From Flavobacteriales bacterium (GTDB lineage Bacteria; Bacteroidota; Bacteroidia; Flavobacteriales_G; JALEGO01): DNA of 64,000 nt. The notes below the pieces were generated by a model. That model was not told the origin of the DNA, did no database searches, and saw only the letters and a program-made list of their open reading frames with translations. Each line of letters begins with the position of its first letter. Position 1 is the first letter of the stretch. Positions 8,929 to 15,621 of this stretch are shown in pieces. Made by a program: the position numbers and the translations under genes. The DNA is taken from contig JAHDEG010000011.1 in the NCBI GenBank assembly GCA_020628935.1, positions 1 to 64,000 of the forward strand, given 5' to 3'.

Positions 8929-9855
8929 ATGTTAAAAAACAGCTTTATTGTAGTAGTTTTAATATCTACTTTCACGAACATTAACAGTCAGACTGCATTA
9001 CTACCTCCAACCCTCAATAATCCTCCTAAAGAAGCATGTGTAGAAATAGGCGAACAACCTTATGAAAACATCTTATTTGATTGGAGCAAGGTTGCAGGAG
9101 CTACCAGTTACGATGTTCAATTTGATAATAACATAGAATCATTTGATACAAATGAGATTTCTATTATTCCAGAGTTATTTTATCCACTTATATCCTCGGG
9201 TTCATCGCACTTTTGGAAAGTTAGATCTAGAAATGCATCAGGAGTCTCTGACTGGTCAGATCAATTTAGGTTTTTTGCCTATGACACTTGTGACGGATAT
9301 AATTTTAATAGCTATGATATAACATTATTACAACCGGAAAACAATTCTACAGTAAATGACCTTTCAGTTAATGTTAATTGGAATGAGAAACCAAATACAA
9401 CATATTATGAGCTGTTTGTTTCAAAAAATAGTGATTTATCAGATTTACATTGGAGCGGTAATATATTTGATACGTCTGCTGTAATTACCGATCTCGATGC
9501 TGGAACCAAATATTATTGGATGGTACGACCTAACCCGCAAACAACACAAGACCCATCCGGACAAAGTGAAATTTGGAATTTCACCACCCCTGGTGTTACA
9601 TCTAATGTAAATTCAATAGAAAAGAAAGAATTTACGCTATATCCTAACCCTGCCCACGATAACATCACAGTTAGAGGCTTACAAACGAAAACCAAATATC
9701 AAATAACTGACTTAAATGGTAAAATATGTTTGGTCGGTGTATTATCAACACAGCAGTCGAACATTATTATTACAGATCTTAATTCAGGAATGTATTTCAT
9801 GGAACTACTAGGTGAGAATACAGTCACAAATAGGATAAAACTTATTAAAAAGTAA
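8929..9855 (+). CDS. Second fibronectin-type-III-like T9SS type A protein (paralogue)
   Basis: The 308-residue product repeats the architecture of its upstream neighbour: signal peptide, two fibronectin-III-like domains (V-A-G-A-T-S-Y-D, W-K-V-R-S) and a type A sorting domain starting L-Y-P-N-P at about 238. The last 70 residues are nearly the same in both proteins (I-T-D-L-N-G-K and V-L-S-T-Q-Q are shared), whereas the exposed domains differ, as expected for a conserved secretion tail on diverging cargo. It probably shares a transcript with its neighbour. No catalytic residues are recognisable. Confidence 0.83.
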   Translation: MLKNSFIVVVLISTFTNINSQTALLPPTLNNPPKEACVEIGEQPYENILFDWSKVAGATSYDVQFDNNIESFDTNEISIIPELFYPLISSGSSHFWKVRSRNASGVSDWSDQFRFFAYDTCDGYNFNSYDITLLQPENNSTVNDLSVNVNWNEKPNTTYYELFVSKNSDLSDLHWSGNIFDTSAVITDLDAGTKYYWMVRPNPQTTQDPSGQSEIWNFTTPGVTSNVNSIEKKEFTLYPNPAHDNITVRGLQTKTKYQITDLNGKICLVGVLSTQQSNIIITDLNSGMYFMELLGENTVTNRIKLIKK

Positions 9856-10023
9856 ACAATTAGCTACATCAAGTCGTTGTATCTTACAAAACTGGATGTA
9901 ACTATTCTACGATTTTAAGTTCTTTCTTTTCACTTTTAAATTAGGTGCTTTTTGCCACCACTAAACCAGTGTCTATCTTTCTATTTTTTACAGAGTGATT
10001 TTTGCAAGTAAACTATTTTTTTT

Positions 10024-10029
10024 TAAATA
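10024..10029 (+). repeat. Target-site duplication, left copy
   Basis: TAAATA directly abuts the left inverted end of the insertion sequence and is repeated exactly at 11498-11503 against the right end. A matched pair of this kind is the footprint of transposition into this site. Confidence 0.75.
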
Positions 10030-10044
10030 GTCGAACCTTACGAA
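10030..10044 (+). repeat. IS left terminal inverted repeat
   Basis: GTCGAACCTTACGAA matches the reverse complement of the right end (GTCGATCCTTACGAA) at 14 of 15 positions. The transposase stop codon lies almost inside this end. Confidence 0.8.
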
Positions 10045-10045
10045 C

Positions 10046-11368
10046 TTAAATTTTGATGATATAAAATTGTAAATAGTATTTTTGGAGTAAAATCCCAAAA
10101 ATGTTTTTTGCTTTATTTTTCAATTTTTTCATCATTTTCTTAAAATTCCATCCCGCAGAAGCTAAAAAAGCATTCATTTTGGGAGATTTACTGCCGCTAA
10201 GATAGTTTTCTCCCATACGGTGATCTGACTTTAGGTGACCAAAGACGGGTTCTATAGCAGCCCTTCTTCTGAATTTCTCTCGTTTTGCTCTGGCTTGATA
10301 TTCGCTGTCTTTTTTTAATCTTTTGCCTGGAATACTTACCTTGCTCTCATTCACTTGTTTTACTCCTCTTGCTCCTCGATCATAAATAACTTCTTTAGGC
10401 TTAAAGTTGAAGTTCTTCTCTAATTGATCTAGCAGTGGTTTAATGGTTCTACCATCATTTGGATTGCCCTTAAAAGATGCTACAGCCAATATGATGTTTG
10501 ATTTGTAACTGGTGATTATACCTATTTTGTTGCCAAACTCATAGGGTTTCGCTGCTTTTCCTTTGGCAATACAAGCTGTAAAAGGTTTATGAATACTGTA
10601 AATCTTATCTTTATCATTTCTTTTTTGAGTGATAACTCTTTTGTAAAGTTCAAGCTCTTCTCTGTAAGTTTCTAATTGCGAACCTGTAAGTTTTCTTTCA
10701 AGCTCTCTGATTTGTCTCCCTGCTATAGTTTGTAGCTTCTTAAAAGCTTTTTTAGCTCTTTTTCTTCGCTTTGGATGATTAAAATTGTGAGTATCCCTTA
10801 ATGCTTGCTTGGTTGTTCTGGTGTAGGTCTGTCTTTGAGTAATGCCTTCTTTTTGAGCAATATTATTGCAGCAATCAATTACTCTTTTTCGTAGCTTACC
10901 ATCGGTAGGAAAACTAACATTATTACCTTGAACTGTAGTATCAGAAAGAACCTTGTCACTCATTGCTTTAGGGCCATGCATCTCAACAGAATATGCAAAA
11001 ATGATTTCCATACCTTCTTCTCCTATACGATTTCTAAAGTGAACAAAATCACTCGGGTCGCATGGAAACTTATGTTCAAAGTAAGCACGACCACAAAAAT
11101 ACTGCATGTAAGGATCTCTTACCCAAGCATCAGCCAATGTTTCATCTCCTAAGTTGTAAATACGCTTTAAAACCAAACATCCCACCATAAAACGAATAGG
11201 CATACTGGGCTGACCAGTATGTGAGTAAAACTTACACAGCTTATTTTCAAAGTATTGCCAATCAATTTTATCGGATAACAAGGCTAGTTCATGATCCCTG
11301 TTTATAAAATCGGTTAGTAAAGGGCGGAACATATCCCGCTGGTTTTGATCTGGTGATTTACCCAACAT
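10046..11368 (-). CDS. IS5-family DDE transposase
   Basis: The 440-residue product has the N-terminal DUF772-type helical domain (M-V-G-C-L-V-L-K-R and F-P-C-D-P-S-D-F-V-H-F-R segments, residues about 55-120) followed by a DDE catalytic domain. The first Asp is in L-S-D-T-T-V-Q-G-N-N, the second in V-I-Y-D-R-G-A-R-G, and the Glu in A-A-I-E-P-V-F-G-H-L-K, all intact. A Lys/Arg-rich insertion lies between the first two. The enzyme cuts and rejoins the element ends. It reads from the right end of the element toward the left and fills nearly its whole length. The family assignment (IS5 rather than IS1182) rests on overall resemblance. Confidence 0.92.
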   Translation of the reverse strand: MLGKSPDQNQRDMFRPLLTDFINRDHELALLSDKIDWQYFENKLCKFYSHTGQPSMPIRFMVGCLVLKRIYNLGDETLADAWVRDPYMQYFCGRAYFEHKFPCDPSDFVHFRNRIGEEGMEIIFAYSVEMHGPKAMSDKVLSDTTVQGNNVSFPTDGKLRKRVIDCCNNIAQKEGITQRQTYTRTTKQALRDTHNFNHPKRRKRAKKAFKKLQTIAGRQIRELERKLTGSQLETYREELELYKRVITQKRNDKDKIYSIHKPFTACIAKGKAAKPYEFGNKIGIITSYKSNIILAVASFKGNPNDGRTIKPLLDQLEKNFNFKPKEVIYDRGARGVKQVNESKVSIPGKRLKKDSEYQARAKREKFRRRAAIEPVFGHLKSDHRMGENYLSGSKSPKMNAFLASAGWNFKKMMKKLKNKAKNIFGILLQKYYLQFYIIKI

Positions 11369-11482
11369 ATCTGCAAGATTTTACAAACAAAACAATACTT
11401 TTCTTGCAATTTAAACAAGAACAAAACAGAGTTTTTATCAATAAAAATGCTGACAATCAAACAGTTAAAACCTTAAAAACTC

Positions 11483-11497
11483 TTCGTAAGGATCGAC
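11483..11497 (-). repeat. IS right terminal inverted repeat
   Basis: TTCGTAAGGATCGAC is the inverted partner of the left end. It lies about 115 bases upstream of the transposase start, leaving room for the transposase promoter between them. Confidence 0.8.
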
Positions 11498-11503
11498 TAA
11501 ATA
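11498..11503 (+). repeat. Target-site duplication, right copy
   Basis: TAAATA directly follows the right inverted end and matches the copy at 10024-10029. Confidence 0.75.
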
Positions 11504-11581
11504 GAGTAACTGTTTATAACTAATCACACTAAACGTTAGTCTAAGAAATATTTTTTTAGTCAATCTATAAATTATCGTTCG

Positions 11582-11919
11582 CTATTGTTGGTTAATTTGA
11601 AAAATAGAACCATCAGAATTTGTATTAAATGCTTGATCATAATCAGAAGCTAATCCAGCTTTACATTATAGTTGTTGCACTGCCTTAGCTATTTTACACA
11701 TATAGGTAAGAGCTTCTTTGGTCGCTTTACCCCTACTACAAAAGTAAGCAAAGCCAATACAACAAGCTGCCATTTCAATCTGGGCTAAATGATATTTATT
11801 AGCAAAATAATTAAATCTCAACCCCTAGCCCTGACCATACGAAAAGCGTGTTGAACTACTTGTTTTTTAGTTGAATTTAGTTGGCAGCGGCTTTTACTGA
11901 GTAAAAGACCATGTACAAC
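11582..11919 (-). pseudogene. Decayed protein gene of unknown family
   Basis: On the minus strand the translation reads like a real protein but is broken twice. The first part (from about 11919 down to 11818) contains N-S-T-K-K-Q-V-V-Q-H-A-F-R-M-V-R-A and ends in TGA; the next reading frame continues at 11821 with L-R-F-N-Y-F-A-N-K-Y-H-L-A-Q-I-E-M-A-A, as if one base had been lost or gained. This frame meets TAA at 11666-11668 and then continues coherently to TAG at 11582-11584. No start codon survives. I do not recognise the family. Its position beside the IS suggests relaxed selection or old mobile-element debris. Confidence 0.45.
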
Positions 11920-12216
11920 TTAAGAAAACTTAAACAATAGAAAACACCTTGTAGTAAGGGCGGGAAACAGCTCACATAACAAAATGAAATTAATCTCAAG
12001 TATAAACAAATTTTTAAACCTATTTACCAACAAATTACGGGCGGCTGATACTCTACTGTCTAGGTAATTATGATAAGCTGTGGTGTTCTAATTCTAATTT
12101 CTGGACATATACTTTGAAAAAAAACTTTTATAGATCTGTTTGGTTGGGTTATTGAAGAAAAATTATTCTTTTCACTAAAAACTGTAAGGATTCACTCCTA
12201 AAATCGACTACCAATT
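11920..12216. other. Intergenic stretch with no recognisable feature
   Basis: I see no coding frame of meaningful length, tRNA or terminator here. It must contain the promoter of the msrB-msrA gene, but no good -33/-7 pair stands out. Confidence 0.5.
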
Positions 12217-13248
12217 ATGATTAAAGCTAAAATGCAATTTTTACTATTAATGCTAGTTACTCTAACTAGTTGTGCGCAAAAATCAGAGGTTAAAAATAGT
12301 GTCTCAAAAAATATTGAAACGCCAGATACAACATGGATCCACAAAGTTGAAAAAACTGAAGCTGAATGGCAGAAAGCACTAACTAAAGATCAATTTTACA
12401 TTCTTCGGAAAAAAGGTACAGAGTCACCGTTTACTCATCCATATAATGATAATAAGAAACCAGGCACCTATTTATGTACAGGATGTGAAAACCCATTATT
12501 TAGTTCAAACACTAAATTTAAATCAGGCACAGGATGGCCAAGTTTTTGGGCTCCGTACTCATCTAAGAGCGTTAATATTGGTGAAGATAATTCTTACGGA
12601 ATGTCTAGGGATGAAGTTGTATGCGCAAGGTGTGATGGGCATTTAGGCCATGTTTTTGGGGATGGGCCTAAGCCGACAGGATTGAGATACTGCATTAACG
12701 GAGAATCTTTACTATTTAGCCCTCAAAAAGGGACCGCTGCTGCAGTATTTGCCCAGGGCTGCTTTTGGTGTGTAGAAGAAATTTTTGAAGCTGTAAGAGG
12801 CGTTTCTGAAGTAGTTTCGGGTTATGCAGGAGGAACAGAGAAAAACCCAACTTACAAACAAGTAGGCAGCGGAAGCACTGGCCATGCAGAGGCTGTAGAA
12901 GTTCAATATGATCCTAACAAAATTAGCTATGAAGAATTACTGAAAGTATATTTTAATGCTGGAGATATAACTCAGGTTAATGGCCAAGGTAATGATAGAG
13001 GCAAACAATATAGATCAGTTATTTTTTATAAATCAGAGCAAGAAAAAGCCCAAATAGAGGCTTACATAAAGGAACTAGATAACCCCAAAATTGCAGTTGA
13101 AGTACTTCCACTACAGAAATTTTATAAAGCTGAGCAGTATCATCAAGATTTCGTTAAACGAAACCCTAATCAAGGTTATGTTGTTGGTGTATCTATTCCC
13201 CGTTATAAAAAGGCAATACAGAAATTTCCTGAGTTATTAAAAGATTAA
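12217..13248 (+). CDS. msrBA: Bifunctional methionine sulfoxide reductase MsrB-MsrA, lipoprotein
   Basis: The 343-residue product joins an MsrB domain (about 40-168) to an MsrA domain (about 172-330). MsrB keeps its zinc cysteines C87, C90, C136 and C139 and its catalytic C159 in R-Y-C-I-N; MsrA keeps G-C-F-W-C with the catalytic cysteine at 182. A signal ending in the lipobox L-T-S-C (Cys 19) places the enzyme outside the cytoplasm, where it would repair oxidised methionines of envelope proteins, reducing both R and S epimers. The order B then A is opposite to that of many known fusions. Its last 70 codons are duplicated as a fragment at 20700-20923. Confidence 0.95.
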   Translation: MIKAKMQFLLLMLVTLTSCAQKSEVKNSVSKNIETPDTTWIHKVEKTEAEWQKALTKDQFYILRKKGTESPFTHPYNDNKKPGTYLCTGCENPLFSSNTKFKSGTGWPSFWAPYSSKSVNIGEDNSYGMSRDEVVCARCDGHLGHVFGDGPKPTGLRYCINGESLLFSPQKGTAAAVFAQGCFWCVEEIFEAVRGVSEVVSGYAGGTEKNPTYKQVGSGSTGHAEAVEVQYDPNKISYEELLKVYFNAGDITQVNGQGNDRGKQYRSVIFYKSEQEKAQIEAYIKELDNPKIAVEVLPLQKFYKAEQYHQDFVKRNPNQGYVVGVSIPRYKKAIQKFPELLKD

Positions 13249-13262
13249 AAACACTGTGGTCA

Positions 13263-13919
13263 TTAATCAAATAAATCATTTTCCATACCGTATTTGATTA
13301 ATCCTACAGTATTTCTAACCCCTAGCTTATTAATCATGTTCTGACGGTGAGTGTCTATAGTTCTTTTACTTACAAATAAAGCATTGGAAATCTCTTCATT
13401 AGTTTTTTCCATTGCGATTAGTTTTAAAATCTCTATCTCTCGTTTACTTAATAATAAAGACTTACTATTGGCCTGACTAAAAGTAAAAGTGCCGTCCATA
13501 ATACTTAAAGCAATATCATTACTAAAGTATTTTTTTCCTGCCAAAACAGTAGAAATAGCTAAAGTTAACTCTGTACTGCTCGTATTTTTTAGCACATATC
13601 CCATAACACCGGCATCAAACATTCCTTTAATTCTAATGGGTTCATCATGCATTGACAGACAAATAATTTTAAGATCAGAACGGATATCTAGAATTTTTCT
13701 CGTTGCCTTATCACCATCCATATTAGGCATATTTATATCCATCAAAATTAGATCATAATCAAAAGATTTAGCCATATCTATGGCCATCAAACCATCTTCT
13801 GCTTCATCAATAGTAGTGGTAAATAAATCTTGAAATTGTAAAGTTGATTTTATCCCTTCTCTAATTAATCTATGATCATCAACAATTAGTAATCTAATAT
13901 CTTTTTTAATCTCTAGCAT
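13263..13919 (-). CDS. NarL/LuxR-family response regulator
   Basis: The 218-residue product has a receiver domain (residues 8-125; acidic pair D14-D15, phospho-acceptor D61 in L-M-D-I-N-M-P) and a C-terminal LuxR-type helix-turn-helix at about 152-218 with T-N-E-E-I-S-N-A-L-F-V-S and T-I-D-T-H-R-Q-N-M. It lies 6 bases downstream of a HisKA_3-type kinase gene and is surely its partner. Phosphorylation would switch DNA binding. The last gene of the three-gene operon, it converges on msrBA across only 14 bases. Confidence 0.93.
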   Translation of the reverse strand: MLEIKKDIRLLIVDDHRLIREGIKSTLQFQDLFTTTIDEAEDGLMAIDMAKSFDYDLILMDINMPNMDGDKATRKILDIRSDLKIICLSMHDEPIRIKGMFDAGVMGYVLKNTSSTELTLAISTVLAGKKYFSNDIALSIMDGTFTFSQANSKSLLLSKREIEILKLIAMEKTNEEISNALFVSKRTIDTHRQNMINKLGVRNTVGLIKYGMENDLFD

Positions 13920-13925
13920 ATATCG

Positions 13926-15128
13926 TTAGTAATTGTTATACGCATAGGGTAATGGTACTTTTACATTTAATGTTGTACCAATGTCTTTCTGGCTTTCTAT
14001 CTTAACTTTTCCTGAAAAAGCCAAAACTCTAGATGTAAAGTGCTGCAATCCATTACCAGAATTAATCTTTTCACGTAAATTAAATCCTACCCCGTTATCT
14101 TTTAAAGATAATGTCAAATAATGAGAATCAGAAGCAAGATAAACCGAAAGCTTAGATGCTTTGGCATGCTTAATTGTGTTATTTATAAACTCTTGTGTAA
14201 TTCTGTAAAGATTTAGACTCAATAAATGGTCAAGGTTTTTACATTCATATTCATTGAGATTATAGTCGAAGATGATTTTAAAATTATCTTGTTTTGATAA
14301 TACTTTACATAATTGAAAAATTGCTTTAACTATATCCCCTTCTTTTAAACTACTCGGCATGATATTAAAACAGATTTCTCTCAATTGAGACACTGAATTA
14401 TTAAGTAATGATGTGCAATTTTTATACAAATCTTTTGCCTGCTGATTTTCTTTATCTAAAAACCTATCTAGGTTAGAAAAAATAATACTCAGGGCAGATA
14501 ACTGTTGACCTAAAGAATCATGTAAATCTTTAGCAACTCTCAATTGTTCTTGTTTTTGAGATTTCAAGCCCACTTTTAATAATGCCTTATGATGTTCTTT
14601 CCTCTCTGTTATTTCTTCTAACACTAACAAATAACCCTCATGTTCACCATAACTATTTTTAATTCCTGATCCTTTACAATTAAAAAATCTTGGATTGTCA
14701 TTAACATACTTTTGATCTAAAAGCTCGATATTGATATTTTCAAATGATTCGATTTGTTTTTGAGCTTCCTCCCAAAATGGAACTTGAGAAGTATTATTCA
14801 AATAAAATTTTTCTCTAACAGAATCAGTATTTTGACCTAAAAATTCACTTGCGGCAGTATTCATTGCATTAATTTTACCATCTACATCAATCACTACTAC
14901 CAAATTTGTAGAGGCATTAAAAATATTAAGAAAATAATCTCTAGAAACTGTTGTAGAATTCAACTCCTGCCCTAAGACATTAATAGCCTCAATAATTGTA
15001 TCAATTTCATCTCTTTTATCAGATAACTTTCCTTGATATTTATAATTGCCCATTGAATATTCTAAAAGCAATGTATTTACTTCTGTTATTTGAGACTCTG
15101 GTATATTATAATTTAACTTAAAGCTCAT
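13926..15128 (-). CDS. PAS-containing sensor histidine kinase, HisKA_3 (NarX/DegS) type
   Basis: The 400-residue product has an N-terminal helical segment, a PAS domain at about 60-175 (V-V-V-I-D-V-D-G-K-I-N-A-M-N) and a HisKA_3 dimerisation domain with the phospho-acceptor H203 in D-L-H-D-S-L-G-Q-Q-L. A HATPase_c domain with N and G boxes (D-N-G-V-G-F-N-L, G-N-G-L-Q-H-F) follows. No membrane helix is seen, so it senses a cytosolic signal. The start chosen is the ATG at 15128, which overlaps the TGA of the upstream STAS-like gene (ATGA), indicating translational coupling; an ATG 21 bases further upstream is less likely. Confidence 0.92.
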   Translation of the reverse strand: MSFKLNYNIPESQITEVNTLLLEYSMGNYKYQGKLSDKRDEIDTIIEAINVLGQELNSTTVSRDYFLNIFNASTNLVVVIDVDGKINAMNTAASEFLGQNTDSVREKFYLNNTSQVPFWEEAQKQIESFENINIELLDQKYVNDNPRFFNCKGSGIKNSYGEHEGYLLVLEEITERKEHHKALLKVGLKSQKQEQLRVAKDLHDSLGQQLSALSIIFSNLDRFLDKENQQAKDLYKNCTSLLNNSVSQLREICFNIMPSSLKEGDIVKAIFQLCKVLSKQDNFKIIFDYNLNEYECKNLDHLLSLNLYRITQEFINNTIKHAKASKLSVYLASDSHYLTLSLKDNGVGFNLREKINSGNGLQHFTSRVLAFSGKVKIESQKDIGTTLNVKVPLPYAYNNY

Positions 15129-15514
15129 TTTACAAAGGTTTTCAGCCAATCCAATGCCTTTTTTTCGTCCATAAATATTTGAGTTGGAACAGTTTTAATT
15201 TTATAAGCTACTTTTAAAAAAAGATTTCCAAGATAATTTGTAAAAATTGAATCTGTGAGTAAAGCAGCTGCTAGAACTCCTTCTCTTGCTTCGTTCGACT
15301 GCAAGTAATCTCGTGTCTGTGTGTCAGCAGCATAATTTATATTTCGTATATCAGATAAAACCGGGTAATTTTTCCCAGCAGCAAAAGCTTTTCTATCACT
15401 AACTATAACTTTTGCATCCTCTATTTTTAATTTAACATCACTTTTGAATCGGGCAATCAAAATATCATCATCCGTCAGGGTATATAAAATATGCTGAGTG
15501 TTAAGCTTCTTCAT
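15125..15514 (-). CDS. Small STAS/SpoIIAA-like protein preceding a kinase gene
   Basis: The 129-residue product has an alternating beta-alpha pattern with V-L-S-D-I-R-N-I-N-Y-A-A at about 52-63, where STAS/SpoIIAA-like proteins carry a strand and loop, and a final helix K-K-A-L-D-W-L-K. Uncharacterised Bacteroidota proteins of this type commonly sit beside two-component genes. It is the first gene of the operon and overlaps the kinase start by 4 bases, so stoichiometric production with the kinase is likely. A regulatory or sensing partner role is an inference; no catalytic residues are apparent. Confidence 0.65.
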   Translation of the reverse strand: MKKLNTQHILYTLTDDDILIARFKSDVKLKIEDAKVIVSDRKAFAAGKNYPVLSDIRNINYAADTQTRDYLQSNEAREGVLAAALLTDSIFTNYLGNLFLKVAYKIKTVPTQIFMDEKKALDWLKTFVK

Positions 15515-15520
15515 TTATAC

Positions 15521-15530
15521 GTGTATACAC
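15521..15530. promoter_or_regulatory. Perfect 10-bp palindrome between divergent genes
   Basis: GTGTATACAC lies 6 bases from the start codon of the STAS-like gene, in the intergenic space shared with the divergent oxoamine synthase fusion. A regulator-binding site is possible; there is only this one copy here. Confidence 0.25.
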
Positions 15531-15600
15531 TTACGTTCATAACCTCCGTAAATCACTAACAATAAGTATTTTATACGAAAAATAATAAATATACATAAAA

Positions 15601-15608
15601 TAGTTTTG
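15601..15608 (+). promoter_or_regulatory. Probable -7 promoter element of the oxoamine synthase fusion gene
   Basis: TAGTTTTG matches TAnnTTTG and ends 13 bases before the start codon. The -33 element is not clear. Confidence 0.5.
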
Positions 15609-15621
15609 TTCCTAAAAACAT

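Larger units (their letters stand above)
10030..11497 (-). mobile_element. Complete IS5-family insertion sequence (1468 bp)
   Basis: The element is bounded by GTCGAACCTTACGAA at 10030-10044 and, inverted, by TTCGTAAGGATCGAC at 11483-11497 (14 of 15 positions pair). TAAATA flanks both ends as a 6-bp direct repeat. It carries one transposase gene on the minus strand that keeps all DDE residues and has no frameshift, so the element may still be active. It landed between the second fibronectin-like gene and a decayed gene, apparently without breaking a live gene. Confidence 0.85.
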
